In this document: piece by piece, positions 10,873 through 21,554 of the stretch | Layout: each line of letters opens with the position of its first letter | Numbering within the stretch: position 1 is the stretch's first letter | Source of the DNA: Ailurus styani | Lineage: Eukaryota > Chordata > Mammalia > Carnivora > Ailuridae | Assembly: GCA_002007465.1 (NCBI GenBank) | Contig: LNAC01000230.1 | Location: 2,120,878-2,184,877 of the forward strand | Length of the DNA stretch: 64,000 nt | Direction of reading: 5' to 3' | Program-made: the position numbers and the translations under genes | Notes under the pieces: model-generated | Database searches by the model: none | Seen by the model: only the letters and a program-made list of their open reading frames with translations | What the model was told of the DNA's origin: nothing

Positions 10873-11075
10873 TTATTTATGATTTTATTTATTTATTTGA
10901 CAGAGGTAGGGGGAGAGAGAGAGAGAGCACAAGCAGGGGGAGTGGCAGGCAGAGGGAAAGGAGAAGCAGACTCCCTGCTGAGTGAGGAGCCTGTTGTGGG
11001 GCTCGATCCCAGGACCCTGAGATCATGACCTGAGCCAAAGGCAGACCCTTAACCCACTGAGCCACCCAGGGGCCC
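10873..11075 (-). mobile_element. Can-SINE, antisense
   Basis: Perfect 17-base TSD CATGATAGAAAAATCTT (10856-10872 and 11076-11092). This is the GCAGGGGGAGTGGCAGGC subtype, with a purine-rich block on the plus strand. Confidence 0.97.
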
Positions 11076-11092
11076 CATGATAGAAAAATCTT

Positions 11093-11611
11093 GAGTAGCT
11101 CCCCGTTTCGGCTCCCCACCACTCAGCGCCCATCTCTTGGTAATACTATCTAGGTGGTACCTATTCTGGGGTTGCAGTGAGGAATTTATCTTTGGGGATC
11201 TATAATCTCACAAAAGTTTTATTTTATAAGTTTTCTTAAACTGTGTCTACATAAGCCAAAGGCAAACTGCATTTGGCAGCTATGCTGATTATCTTGGTAA
11301 TTGAGGCAAACTACTTGGCTCTTGGGGGGGAAAAAGAATTCCTGTGTTAAAATTTTTAAATTCTATATACTGTCTAAATTCAGGTGATTGCAATGACACC
11401 ATGGTGCTTAGGTTTCACACCAGAGGCCTCTGGGTCTTTTAGTAATTAGAACCCAGCTAATAAAATGGACTTGTACCAAATCCCCCTCAGTGTTGCAAAA
11501 TAAAAGCAAAGTTTTGTAAATATAGCAGATCATTGCTCCGTGTTTTATTTTATTTCATTTTAGAGCTATTGGTTTGGAGAATGCCTTAAAATTCTATTAA
11601 AGTGAAGTGAA
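11093..11611. other. Unassigned DNA
   Basis: No recognised repeat or gene. Confidence 0.5.
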
Positions 11612-11823
11612 GGGGCACCTGGGTGGCTCAGTCGGTTAAGTGTCTGCCTCTGGCTCAGGTCATGATCCCAGTGTCCTGGGATCAAGCCCCATGTGGGGCT
11701 CCCTGCTCAGTGGGGCTCCTGCTTCTTCCTCTCCCTCTGCCCCTTCCCCCTGCTCGTGTGCTCTCTCTCTTTCTCTCTCTCTCAAATAAATAAATAAAAT
11801 CTTCAAAAAAACAACAACAAAAA
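11612..11823 (+). mobile_element. Can-SINE
   Basis: Head GGGGCACCTGGGTGGCTCAG, tail AAATAAATAAATAAAATCTT followed by an A/CAA-rich extension. Only a weak TSD (AAGTGA) is visible. Confidence 0.94.
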
Positions 11824-11999
11824 CCTAAGTGACATGCTTCCTAGTAAGGCAGCATCCTTCCAGACATACACCTGTGTGTCTGAGGCAGCAGTGACTCTTT
11901 ATGCTTTACAATGAATCAGTCATGACAAGTCATCATGATCTATTTTAGGCAAGGCCCTCTTCCTTTGACTTTCATGGAATCTGAAATATTAAAAATTCA

Positions 12000-12171
12000 T
12001 TTTTTTAGGATTTATTTATTTATTAGAGAGAGAGGAGGGGGACAGGAAGGGAAAGAGAATTTTAAGGAGACTCCCTGCTGAGCGTGGAGCCCAATGTGGG
12101 GCTCAATCCCACGACTCCAAGATCATGACCTGAGCTGAAACCAAGAGTCGGGCACTCAACCAACTGCGCCG
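12000..12171 (-). mobile_element. Can-SINE, antisense, with degraded head
   Basis: The tail TTTATTTATTTATTAGAGAG and the body GGGGCTCAATCCCACGACTC are clear. The head ends in CAACTGCGCCGCAAG instead of the normal GCCACCCAGGTGCCCC, so the 5' terminus is lost or rearranged. Confidence 0.9.
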
Positions 12172-12244
12172 CAAGATTATGAGATATGAGAAAAACAAGG
12201 CCTTCACCCTACAGTTAGTTTTTTTAAGTTTGTGTTTTTTCTGA

Positions 12245-12540
12245 TTTCAAAAATAATCCATATTCATTGTGGAAAATGTAGGAAATAAAGTATGCCCTTT
12301 GACCTACCAATTCCATTTCTAAGAATCTATTCTTGCACATGGGCTTAATGATTTATGATGCACATAGATATTTACAGCAGCATTGTTTGTAACAACAAAA
12401 TACTGGAAACAACAGAAATGTCCATCAAGAGGAAAATAGCCTAATTACAGCATCTCCATGCTATCCAATTACTGTATCTACATACAGCAGCTATGAAAAT
12501 AATGCTAATCTACATGAACTGACGTGGAATGGTTTTTCTT
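12245..12540 (+). mobile_element. L1M fragment, end of ORF2
   Basis: Sense L1 phrases: GACCTACCAATTCCATTTCT, then CAGCAGCATTGTTTGTAACA, then GGAAACAACAGAAATGTCCA. It is truncated at both ends. Confidence 0.75.
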
Positions 12541-12547
12541 TTTTTTA

Positions 12548-12747
12548 ATTTTTAATAAAGATTTTATTTATTTATTTGACACAGAGTGAGAGAGAGGGAG
12601 CAAGCACAAGCAGGGGGAGTGGCAGGCAGGGGAGAAGCAGCCTCCCCACCGAGCAAGGAGCCCGATGTGGGGTTCAATCCCAGGACCCTGGGATCATGAC
12701 CTAAGCTGAAGGTAGACACTTAACCGACTGAGCCACCCAGGTGCCCC
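12548..12747 (-). mobile_element. Can-SINE, antisense
   Basis: GCAGGGGGAGTGGCAGGC subtype. Short diverged TSD, TGGAATGGT versus TGAAATGGT (12525-12533 and 12749-12757). Confidence 0.95.
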
Positions 12748-12835
12748 ATGAAATGGTATCACAACCAGACATTCCTTTCCTGTTGAACTGGTCGAGTCTT
12801 GATTGTTCTAGGAAAATACATGATCTTTTTCTTTT

Positions 12836-13023
12836 TTTAGAGATTTTATTTATTTATGACAGAGAGAGAGACAGCGAGAGGGAACACAAGCAGGGGGAGT
12901 GGGAGAAGGAGAAGCAGACTTCCCGCTGAGCAGGGAGCCCGATGCAGGGCTTGATCCCAGGTCCCTGGGATCATGACCTGAGCTGAAGGCAGTCGCTTTA
13001 TGACTGAGCCACCCAGGTGCCCC
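12836..13023 (-). mobile_element. Can-SINE, antisense
   Basis: TSD AATACATGATCTT (12815-12827) versus AATATACGATCTT (13027-13039). It lies 89 bases after the previous antisense copy and is the same subtype. Confidence 0.95.
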
Positions 13024-13232
13024 GGCAATATACGATCTTAACTCACAACAAAAGAAACAGCCTTGAAAGAAACTTACAAAGTAAACATAATCTGTCTTTG
13101 TTTCTGGTAGAAACTTTCTCCTTATCAATATAGCTTCCATTTTCTGCTTTCTTTGTGCCAGAGTTGGCAGGGAGTGTTCTGTTTTATTTTCATCAAAGCA
13201 GCATAAGCATAAAGATAAAATATGAAATAACA

Positions 13233-13428
13233 GGGGCACCTCGGTTAGTTAAGCGTCTGACTCTCAGATTTGGGTAGGTTGTGATCTCAGGGTTGCAGAA
13301 TCGAGCACTTTGTGGAGCCCCATGGCAGGCTCTGCATTCAGTGTAGGTCCTGCTTAAGGACTCTCTCCCCCTGGGCTCCTCCTCTTCCCCCACCCCCTCT
13401 CTAAAATAAATAAATAAATCTTTAAAAA
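13233..13428 (+). mobile_element. Can-SINE, diverged
   Basis: The head GGGGCACCTCGGTTAGTTAA is missing several bases. The tail is AAATAAATAAATAAATC. Flanking TATGAAATA-like motifs suggest a decayed TSD. Confidence 0.88.
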
Positions 13429-13442
13429 TATATACGAAATAT

Positions 13443-13573
13443 GGCACACCTGGGTAGCTCAGCTGTTAAGCTAATTAACAACTAATGACCTGCTTCTCCT
13501 TCTCCCACTCCTCCTACTCATGTTCCCTCTCTTGCTGTCTCTATGTCAAATAAACAAAAGCTTTAAAAAAATT
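13443..13573 (+). mobile_element. Can-SINE with central deletion
   Basis: The head GGCACACCTGGGTAGCTCAG is followed directly by CCTGCTTCTCCTTCTCCC; roughly 80 bases of the usual middle are missing. The tail is AAATAAACAAAAGC. Confidence 0.88.
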
Positions 13574-13650
13574 ATGTATATATGTGAAATAGTACATATA
13601 TATGTACATACGTATATATGTACATATATATGCCTGAAATAGTACAGGCA
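13574..13650. repeat. TA/GTATA-rich repeat bounded by GAAATAGTAC copies
   Basis: Alternating purine-pyrimidine TATATGTACATA units lie between two copies of TGAAATAGTACA (about 13583 and 13634), so a short segment was duplicated around the repeat. Confidence 0.7.
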
Positions 13651-13824
13651 AATGCAATTTGCAGATACGCTACTTCGAATAACCATTTTAAACCATTGCT
13701 CTTTATAATTCTTCTGTTGGTTACCCACTTTAATGCTAAATAGCACACACATCACTTAAAAAACTCAAACCATACCAAAAATGCTTATAAAACATTGGTC
13801 TCCTGACACATCTCCTGTATTTCT

Positions 13825-13935
13825 TTTTTTTTTAAGCTTTTTAAAATGCAATCTCTATACTCAAGGTGAGGCTGGAACTCACAACCCGGAGATTGAGAGT
13901 CACATGCTCTACTGACTGAACCAGCAAGGTGCCCC
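13825..13935 (-). mobile_element. Short-form Can-SINE, antisense
   Basis: TSD CTCCTGTATTTCT (13812-13824) versus CTCCTCTATTTCT (13936-13948), one mismatch. Confidence 0.93.
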
Positions 13936-13984
13936 TCCTCTATTTCTATTCCTCCAAAAGTAATCAATTTCTTGTCTTTTTCCT

Positions 13985-14184
13985 TTTTTTAAAAAAAAGA
14001 TTTTATTTATTTATTTCACAGAGGGAAAGAGATCACAAGGAGGCAGAGAGGCAGGCAGAGAGAAAGGGGGGAAGCAGGCTCCCTGCTGAGCAGAGAGCCC
14101 GATGCGGGCCTCGATCCCAGGACCCTGAGATCATGACCTGAGCCGAAAGCAGAGGCTTTAACCCACTGAGCCACCCAGGCGCCC
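13985..14184 (-). mobile_element. Can-SINE, antisense, young mustelid-type
   Basis: TSD TCTTGTCTTTTTCCT (13970-13984) versus TCTTGTCCTTTTTCCT (14185-14200). It lies 49 bases from a short-form copy in the same orientation. Confidence 0.96.
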
Positions 14185-14204
14185 TCTTGTCCTTTTTCCT
14201 ATTT

Positions 14205-14580
14205 GATTTAATAAAGTAATACATTTACATGGTTCAAAAATTACAAGTACAAAAGAAGGTATACACTGTCTCACTCCCTCTCCCCTTCCAGCCCATTTGT
14301 ATCTATTCTTGTATGTTCTTCCAGTGTCTGTGCAAATATATATTCTTCTCCCCTCCCTTGTTAAAGGAAAGTTTCACACTCCAAACACTGTTCTGTACAT
14401 GGCTTCTTGACATTGAACAAAATATCTTTTCATATTAGTACACAAAGAGCTTCCTTATTTTTAACAGCTACATAATATTCCATTGGGTAGATGCACCAAA
14501 ATTTATTTAACTAGGCTCTTACTGTTGGACACTTGGATTGTTTTTAGTCTTTTAATTGAAACAGAATGCTTTAAAAATAA
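14205..14580 (-). mobile_element. L1M-type 3' UTR, antisense
   Basis: Ordered plus-strand phrases GGTTCAAAAATTACAAGTAC, CACTGTTCTGTACATGGCTT, AGAGCTTCCTTATTTTTAAC and TAATATTCCATTGGGTAGAT. This is an old, heavily diverged LINE 3' UTR. Confidence 0.75.
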
Positions 14581-14811
14581 GACCATAAACCTGGAAATTT
14601 GGGGTTATAAACTTGGTCATTACTAAAAACAACTTCTTTCAGGAAGAGATAAGGGGAGGAAGGAACTACCACCCAGAAGTTAACTAGGTATCTTTTATCC
14701 CGGAGCACAATCTAAGCTCTCTCCCATAAAGCTTTTCAGGAGTAGTTTTAGGATCCCTAGGAAAGGCAGGCCCTTGCACTTGAAAATAAACACCTTTCAA
14801 AAAGCTGATAA
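14581..14811. other. Unassigned DNA
   Basis: No recognised repeat or gene. Confidence 0.5.
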
Positions 14812-14812
14812 G

Positions 14813-15207
14813 AGGGGTGCCTGGGTGGCTCAGTCGTTAAGTGTGTGCATTTGGCTCAAGTCATGATCCCAGGGTCCTAGGATCGAGGCCCACATTGGAC
14901 TTCTTGCTCAGTGGGAGGCCTGCTTTTCCCTCTCCCACTCCCCCTGCTTCTGTTTCCTCTCTCACAAATAAGTAAATGAAATCTTTTTTTTAAAGATTTT
15001 ATTTATTCATTTGACACAGAGAGAGAGAGATTACAAGTAGGCAGAGAGGCAGGCAGAGAGAGAGGAGAGAGGAGGAAGCAGGCTCCCCGCTGAGCAGAGA
15101 GCCCCATGTGGGCCTCGATCCCAGGACCCTGGGATCATGAGCTGAGCCGAAGGCAGCGGCTTTAACCCACTGAGCCACCCAGGCGCCCGTAAATGAAATC
15201 TTTAAAA
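14813..15207 (+). mobile_element. Can-SINE split by a nested Can-SINE
   Basis: The body is 14813-14986 and the remnant of the tail is 15189-15207. The outer TSD AAAAAGCTGATAA (14800-14812 and 15208-15220) shows that one SINE landed here first and a second then entered its A-rich tail. Confidence 0.95.
14987..15188 (-). mobile_element. Can-SINE, antisense, nested in the tail of the plus-strand copy
   Basis: Perfect 15-base TSD GTAAATGAAATCTTT (14972-14986 and 15189-15203), which is part of the host SINE tail. This gives a clear relative age: it is younger than its host. Confidence 0.97.
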
Positions 15208-15310
15208 AAAAAGCTGATAATATATATTTGAAAAGCTGCATACACTTTGCAAACAAGAGGTAAAACCAGTTAAATATGCTTTTAACAAAAGACTTAAAAA
15301 TATTTTTGGA

Positions 15311-15420
15311 GGGGGGCGTCTGGCTGGCTCAGTCGGTAGAGCATGCAACTTTTGACCTCAGGGTTGTGAGTTTGAATCCCACACTGGGTGTAGAAGTTAC
15401 TTAAATATAATATATTTAAA
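15311..15420 (+). mobile_element. Short-form Can-SINE
   Basis: GGGCGTCTGGCTGGCTCAGT head and TTACTTAAATATAATATATT tail. The imperfect TSD resembles AAATATTTTTGGA. Confidence 0.9.
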
Positions 15421-15434
15421 AAATAATTTTTTGA

Positions 15435-15545
15435 GGGGCACCTGGCTGACTTAGTTGGTGGAGCATGGAACTCTGGATCTTGTGGTTGTGAGTTTGAGCC
15501 CATGTTGGGTGTAGACATTACTTAAAAATAAAAAAATTAAAAGAA
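15435..15545 (+). mobile_element. Short-form Can-SINE, tandem with the previous one
   Basis: AGGGGCACCTGGCTGACTTAG head and TTACTTAAAAATAAAAAAAT tail. It starts 14 bases after the preceding copy, probably by insertion into its A-rich end. Confidence 0.9.
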
Positions 15546-16040
15546 AACGTTTCTGCAAACATTAAATATATATATGTACATATATATACACACACTTTTT
15601 GGAAAATAAGAGGAGTCAATAAGAAAGTGGAGTGTGACAGTGAATATATATAAAGGTTTATAAACTTCATTTAAGAAAAGTCTTATTTGTTGAGTTTTTA
15701 AATCAAATATGTGATTAAGAGGGCTGCTTTCTTTTTCAAGCAAACCACTTTCATAATATTTAAACTAATCTTGACTGTATTTACTTTGATATTTCGAGAT
15801 AATATTATATGCATATTATTATTTCTTGATTTGTCTGTTTGAGGCATTATCCATTTACTTTTTTTCCCTTGGTAAAAGTTTGTACTGGAAGTTTATTGCA
15901 TTCATTGTGCTAGAGCTTACATGCAACACAAAAGATAAAACATAGTTTATTAAGATTTTTATAGTTTCAAGTTCTTTGTAGTTTAGGAACTTTTAGGTCT
16001 TTATAGTTTCACGGTCTTTAGAGTAAGGACACAAAAGTTA
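15546..16040. other. AT-rich unassigned DNA
   Basis: A TATATGTACATATATATACA stretch lies near 15566. Short TTTATAGTTTC-type repeats occur at 15958-16015. No gene or named repeat. Confidence 0.5.
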
Positions 16041-16147
16041 AGGGGCTCCTGGCTGGCTCAGTTGGTGGAGTGTGTGACTTTTGATTTTGGGGTTGCGGGT
16101 TCGAGTCCCACATTAGGTATAGATGTTGCTGAAAAACAAAATCTTTT

Positions 16148-16623
16148 TTTAAAATGATGTTATGTTAGTCAGTACATACAGTACATCCTTAGTTTTTTTT
16201 TTAAGATTTTATTTATTTATTTCACAGAGGGAGAGAGATCACAAGGAGGCAGAGAGGCAGGCAGAGAGAGAGGGGGAAGCAGGCTCCCCGCTGAGCAGGG
16301 AGCCCGATGCGGGCCTCGATCCCAGGACCCTGAGATCATGACCTGAGCCGAAAGCAGAGGCTTTAACCCACTGGGCCACCCAGGCGCCCACATCCTTAGT
16401 TTTTGATGTAGTGTTCCATGATTCACTGTTTGCATATAACACCCAGTGCTCCATGCAATCCGTGCCCTCCTTCATACCCCCAGCAGGCTCATCCATCCCC
16501 ACACCCCCTCCCTTCTAAAACCCTCAGTTTGTTTCCTGGAGTCCATAGTCTCTCATGGTTCGTCTCCCCCTCCGATTTCTCTCCTTTCATTCTCCCCTTC
16601 CTTCTCCTAATGTCCTTCATGCT
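16148..16623 (-). mobile_element. 5'-truncated carnivoran L1 3' end, antisense, split by a SINE
   Basis: Same 3' UTR as 2005-2275. TSD CTGAAAAACAAAATCTTTT (16129-16147) versus CTGAAAAATAAAATCCTTTT (16624-16643) lies within the SINE tail. The L1 parts are 16148-16197 and 16390-16623. Confidence 0.93.
16198..16389 (-). mobile_element. Can-SINE, antisense, nested in an L1 3' end
   Basis: Perfect 15-base TSD ACATCCTTAGTTTTT (16183-16197 and 16390-16404). Among the least diverged copies in the window. Confidence 0.98.
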
Positions 16624-16765
16624 CTGAAAAATAAAATCCTTTTAAAAAAACCCACAAAACTTAATACATTAAAATATAATTAATTGTATTTTAATATAAG
16701 GCATAAATATGTTCTTCAGCATATTCCCTAAAGGCTCCCTTGTATTATCCTGATTTCTTTTTTTT

Positions 16766-16961
16766 CTTTTTTTAAGATTTTATTTATTTATTTCACAGAG
16801 GGAGAGCGATCACAAGTAGGCAGAGAGGCAGGCAGAGAGAGAGGAGGAAGCAGGCTCCCCGCCGAGCAGGGAGCCCGATGCGGGCCTCGATCCCAGGACC
16901 CTGAGATCATGACCTGAGCCGAAGGCAGAGGCTTTAACCCACTGAGCCACCCAGGCGCCCT
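16766..16961 (-). mobile_element. Can-SINE, antisense, young mustelid-type
   Basis: TSD TGATTTCTTTTTTTT (16751-16765 and 16962-16976). Confidence 0.97.
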
Positions 16962-16988
16962 TGATTTCTTTTTTTTCAATAGAATTTA

Positions 16989-17182
16989 GGGGTGCCTGTG
17001 TGGCTCAGCTGGTGAAGCCACTGACTCTTGATTTCAGCTCAGGTCTTGATCTGATCTTAGGGTCCTGGGATGAAGGCTGTGTGCTCAGCGGGGAGTCTGC
17101 TTCAGGATTTTCTCTCTCCCTCTGCCCCTCCCCGCTTGCTCTCTGGCTCTCTCTAAAAGAAATAAATAAATCTTAGAAAAAC
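16989..17182 (+). mobile_element. Can-SINE, older form
   Basis: TSD AGAATTTA (16981-16988 and 17184-17191). Head GGGGTGCCTGTGTGGCTCAG, tail AAATAAATAAATCTTAG. It starts 12 bases after the TSD of the previous, opposite-strand SINE. Confidence 0.94.
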
Positions 17183-17725
17183 AGAATTTATATTTTAGAG
17201 CAGTATTAGTTCACAGCAATATTGAACAATAAGTACAGCGATTTCCCATTTATACTGCCTTACCTACCCCCACGTATGTATCCTCTCTCATTATTAACCT
17301 CCCCCACCAGAGTGGTACACGTGTTACAACTGATGGACCTACACTGACACATCATAATCATCCCAAATTCATAGGTGATGTTAGGGTTCACTCTTGGTGT
17401 TGTACATTCTATGGGTTTGGACAAATACATAAGGTTATGTATCAACCCTTATAGTATCATACAGATTATTTTAATTGCTCTAAAAATGCACTGTGCTCCA
17501 CTTACTTAATCCATCTTCCCCTTGCCCCCCATTGCCCCAAACTCTAGTAAGCACTGATCTTTTTACCATAACCATAGTTTTGACTTTTCCAGAAAGTCCT
17601 ATAGTTGGAATCATACAGCATATAGCCTTTTCAGATTGCCTTCTTTCTTTCACCTAGTTATATGCATTAAAGTTTCCTCCATGTCTTTTCATGGCTCAAT
17701 AGCTCATTCCTTTTAAGCACTGAAT
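17183..17725 (-). mobile_element. L1M-type 3' UTR, antisense
   Basis: Well-preserved order of phrases: GGTACACGTGTTACAACTGA, GTGTTGTACATTCTATGGGT, GTCCTATAGTTGGAATCATA, TCCATGTCTTTTCATGGCTC. Ends near 17725, against the start of the long sense L1. Confidence 0.85.
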
Positions 17726-17966
17726 AAAGACATAGAAATAAAGAACACCAGTAAAGGTAACTAGAGAGACAAATTTTTAAAAAAATAGTAAAATGTATTT
17801 TTGTTTGTAACTCTTTTCTCATCTTGTCTGATTTAAAAGCAACTCCATCAAGCAATAATTATGAAATCCCGCTAAGGTGTTTCTAATGTATAATGATGTA
17901 ATTTACATGGCAATAATAGCACAAAGTTGGGGGTAGGAAGCAAGTTACTTCAGAATAATCTTTCTA

Positions 17967-18161
17967 GGGGCGCCTGGGTGGCTCAGTGGGTTAAGCCTCT
18001 GCCTTCGGCTCAGGTCATGATCTCAGGGTCCTGGGATCGAGGTCCGCATCAGGCTCTCCGCTCAGCGGAAAGCCCGCTTCCCCCCCCCACCCCCCGCCTG
18101 CTGCTCTGCCTCCTTGTGATTTCTCTTTCTCTGTCAAATAAATAAATAAAAACTTAAAAAA
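17967..18161 (+). mobile_element. Can-SINE in L1
   Basis: TSD AGAATAATCTTTCTA (17952-17966) versus AGAATAATATTTCTA (18162-18176). It contains an expanded C-run at 18080-18096. Confidence 0.97.
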
Positions 18162-18304
18162 AGAATAATATTTCTATAGTTCTGAAATAAAGCTATTGTT
18201 AATCCAAACTAGATTGTTATAAATTAAGATGCTAATTGTAATCCTGGAGGCAACCACTGAGAAAATCATTCAAAAATATGTTTAATATAAGAAATGACAA
18301 AAGA

Positions 18305-18417
18305 GTCTCCTGGCTGGCTCAGTATGGAGCACATGACTCTTGATCTCAGGGTTGTAAGTTCAAGCCCCACGTTGGGTGTAGAGGTTACTTAAAAATAAAA
18401 AATCTTTTAAAAAGAGA
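18305..18417 (+). mobile_element. Short-form Can-SINE in L1
   Basis: TCTCCTGGCTGGCTCAGTAT head; TTACTTAAAAATAAAAAATC tail. Weak TSD of the type ATGACAAAAGAG. Confidence 0.9.
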
Positions 18418-18787
18418 GATGATAAGAGAATTAAAATAATACACTGGAAAATATCTACTGAACTCAAAAGAAGGTAGTAATGGAAGGATAGAGGAATAAT
18501 AAATAGGCATAAAAGATGAAAAACAAACATATGAAGAAAATTTGCACATGTAAATCCTACTTTATCAGTAACTGCACTAAATCTAAATGTATTAAACATG
18601 TCAAAGACAGAGATTCACAGGATAGGTAAGAAAAAGATGTTCCAACTTGAGGCTGTCTACAAGAGCCACTCTAAGTTTCAAACACACAAATAGGTTGAAA
18701 GTGAACAGGTGGGAAGTGATACACATTGCAATCAGTAACCAACAGAGAGTTGGAGTGGCTATATTAATATCAGAAAAAATAGACTTT

Positions 18788-18997
18788 GGGCGCCTGGGTG
18801 GCTCAGTGGGTTAAAGCCTCTGCCTTCAGCTCAGGTCATGATCTCAGGGTCCTGGGATCGAGGCCCACATCGGGCTGCCTGCTCAGCAGGGAGTCTGCTT
18901 CCTCCTCTCTCTCTCTGCCTGCCTCTCTGGCTACTTGTGATCTGATCTCTCTGTGTCAAATAAATAAACAAAATCTTAAAAAAAAAAGAAAAAAAAA
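18788..18997 (+). mobile_element. Can-SINE in L1, young mustelid-type
   Basis: Perfect 15-base TSD GAAAAAATAGACTTT (18773-18787 and 18998-19012). The A-rich tail has interspersed G. Confidence 0.97.
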
Positions 18998-19420
18998 GAA
19001 AAAATAGACTTTAAGTCAAAAATTATTACTATAGGAAAAGGATATTTTATAATGATAAAAGAGTGTATCTTAAAGAAGGTATAACAGTCCTAAGCATATA
19101 GTCACCTAATGGCAGAGCCTTAAAATACATTAAGCAAAACTGACAGAATGAAAGGGAGAAATGAATGATTCAACAATAATAGTTGGAGACTTCAATATCC
19201 TACTTTAATAATGGATAGAAAAAGTAAACAGAATGTCAACAAGGAAAGAGGCCTTGAACGACACCATAAACCAAACAGACATAACAGGAACCCACAGAAC
19301 ATCCCACCCAACAACCATGGGATATACATTCTTCTCAAGTGTGCATGGAACATTGTCCAGAACGGACTACATGTTAAACTATAAAACAAGTCTCTGTAAG
19401 TTTGAAAGGATTTATATCAG

Positions 19421-19862
19421 GGGCACCTGGGTGGCTCAGTTGGTTGAGAGTATCGGGCTCTTGATTTCAGCTCAGGTCATGAACTCAGTGTTGTGAGACT
19501 GATCCCCACATCACATCAGGCTCCGTGCTCAGGGGGGAGCCTGCTTGAGATTCTTTCCCTCTGCTCCTCCCCCAACTCGCGCTTGCACTCTCTCTCTCTC
19601 TCTCTCTCTCACTCAAATAAATAAATAAAATCTTTTTTTTTATTTTTAAAAAATATTTTCTTTACTTATTTGACAGAGAAAGAGATAGCAAGAGAGAGAA
19701 CATGAGCAGGGGGGAGAGGGAGAGGCAGGCTCCCCACTGAGCAGGGAACCTGACTGGGGGCTCGATCCCAGGACCCTGGGACCCTGACCTGAGCCAAAGG
19801 CAGACACCAAACCAACTGAGCCATCCAGATCCCCCTAAATAAAATCTTAAAAAAAAAAGAAA
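19421..19862 (+). mobile_element. Can-SINE in L1, split by an antisense Can-SINE
   Basis: Outer TSD GAAAGGATTTATAT (19404-19417) versus GAAAGAATTTATAT (19863-19876). Body 19421-19634, tail remnant 19837-19862. A (TC)n tract is at 19591-19611. Confidence 0.95.
19635..19836 (-). mobile_element. Can-SINE, antisense, nested in the tail of 19421-19862
   Basis: TSD AAATAAAATCTT (19623-19634 and 19837-19848), itself SINE-tail sequence. With its host it forms a tail-to-tail inverted pair. Confidence 0.95.
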
Positions 19863-20401
19863 GAAAGAATTTATATTATGCAAAGTATGTTTTCTACTCA
19901 CAATGGAATGGAAACAGAAATCAATTACACAAGGAAATTTATAAATATACAGAAATTAAACAACACACTACTAGATTATCAATGGTTCAAATAAGTAATC
20001 ACAATGGAAATTAGAAACTACTTTGAGATGAATAACGACTAAAATACAGCATACAAAATATATGGGAGGCATGTCTAGCAATGCTTAGCAGGTTTTTATA
20101 CTTATAAATACCAATATTAAAAAAGAAGAAATATCTCTAAATCAATAACACAATCTCCCATTTTAAGAAACTAGAAAAAAGACTAGCAAATTAAACCCAA
20201 ACAAGCCAAACCCTTCCAAGAAGGAAGTAGAAAATAAGGATTAGAGGGAACTAAAGAAATAGGTAATAGAAAAATGATAAACCAAATCAACAAAAACTAA
20301 AAGTAAGCTCTTTGAAAAGATCAACAAAATTGAGAAACCTTTAGCTAGACTAAGAAATAAAAAAAGAGGACTCAAATTACTTAAAATCAAGAATGAGGGT
20401 A

Positions 20402-20511
20402 GGGGTGCCAGCCTGGCCCAGTCAGAAGAACCTGTGACTCTTGATATTGGGATCATATGTTCAAGCCCCACAGTAGGTGTAGAAATTACTTTGAAAAATG
20501 AAATATTTTTA
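20402..20511 (+). mobile_element. Short-form Can-SINE in L1
   Basis: GGGGTGCCAGCCTGGCCCAG head, CAAGCCCCACAGTAGGTGTA core, AT-rich tail into which the next SINE went. Confidence 0.88.
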
Positions 20512-20512
20512 A

Positions 20513-20706
20513 GGGCACCTTGGTGGCTCAGTTGGTTGGACAGCTGCCTTCGGCTCAGGTTGTGATCCCGGGGTCCTGGGATCGAGCCCTGCATCGGACT
20601 CCTTGCTCAGCGAGGAGCCTGCTTCACCATCTCTCTCTGCCTGCTACTCTGCCAGCTTGTGTTCTCTCTCTTTCTGTCAACTAAATAAAATAAAATAAAA
20701 TAAAAA
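20513..20706 (+). mobile_element. Can-SINE inserted in the tail of a short-form SINE
   Basis: TSD-like GAAATATTTTTAAG (about 20500) versus GAAACATTTTAAAA (about 20707). The tail is an AAATAAAATAAAATAAAAT variant. Confidence 0.92.
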
Positions 20707-21370
20707 GAAACATTTTAAAAAAAGAGTGAAACAGGACATTACCATTGACTTTATAGAAATAAATAGTATTATAAGAGAATGCTATGAACAATTGTATGCT
20801 AACAAATTAGCTCACACTGATGAAATGGACAAATTCCTAGAAAGACAAACTAATGAAAATTACCCAAGAAAAAATAGAAAATGGAAATAGACCTACAAGT
20901 AGAGATTGAGCTATTCATCAAGAAAAAAAAATTCCAATAAAGAAATGTCCAGGACCAGGTAGCTTAACTAGCAAATTAGCAAAGTTTAAAGAATTAACAA
21001 CAATCATTCACAAACTCTTCCAAAAAATGAGAAAGGACAGAACACTTCTCAACTCATTCTAAGAGGCAAGTATTACACTGATCCTAAAACCAGACAAAGA
21101 CATCACAAGAAAATAAGACCACACACCAATGTCCTTTATAAATATAGACATGAAAAGTCTCAACAAAAAACTATTAAACCAAATCCCACAACATATAAAA
21201 AGGCTTAAACTCCATGATCAAATAGGATTTATCTCAGAAATACCAGATTTGTTCAATATACAAAAATCAGTGAATGTAACATTGTATATTAATAGAATAA
21301 AAGACAAAACAATATAATAATTTCACAGATGCAGAAAAACATTTGATAAAAACGCAACAATCTTTTTTTT

Positions 21371-21554
21371 AAAGATTTTTTAATTTATTTATTTGACAGG
21401 GAGAGAGAGTTCACAAGTAGGCAGAGACGCAGGCAGAGAGAAGCAGGCTCCTTGCTGAGCAGGGATCCTGATGCGGGGCTCGATCCCAGGACCCCGAGAT
21501 CATGACCTGAGCTGAAGGCAGAAGCTTTAACCCACTGAGCCACCCAGGTGCCCC
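21371..21554 (-). mobile_element. Can-SINE, antisense, first of a tandem pair in L1
   Basis: Reads TTTATTTATTTGACAGGGAG ... CCACTGAGCCACCCAGGTGC. The L1 flank ACGCAACAATCTTTT (about 21350) recurs as ATGCAACAACCTTTC at 21756, after the second SINE, so one TSD brackets both. Confidence 0.94.

Larger units (their letters stand above)
16041..16643 (+). mobile_element. Short-form Can-SINE hosting a nested L1 and SINE
   Basis: The short form is 16041-16147 (GGGGCTCCTGGCTGGCTCAG head) and its tail resumes at 16624. Its tail was the insertion site of an L1 3' fragment, which was later hit by a long-form SINE: three layers in 600 bases. Confidence 0.92.

Noticed and set aside
16239..16502. Recurrent peptide frames with motifs such as APGWLSGLKPLPSAQVMIS or GAWVAQWVKASAFGSGHD at dozens of sites on both strands
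   Set aside because: They are translations of the Can-SINE head and body, repeated because the SINE is repeated. They are not a protein family.
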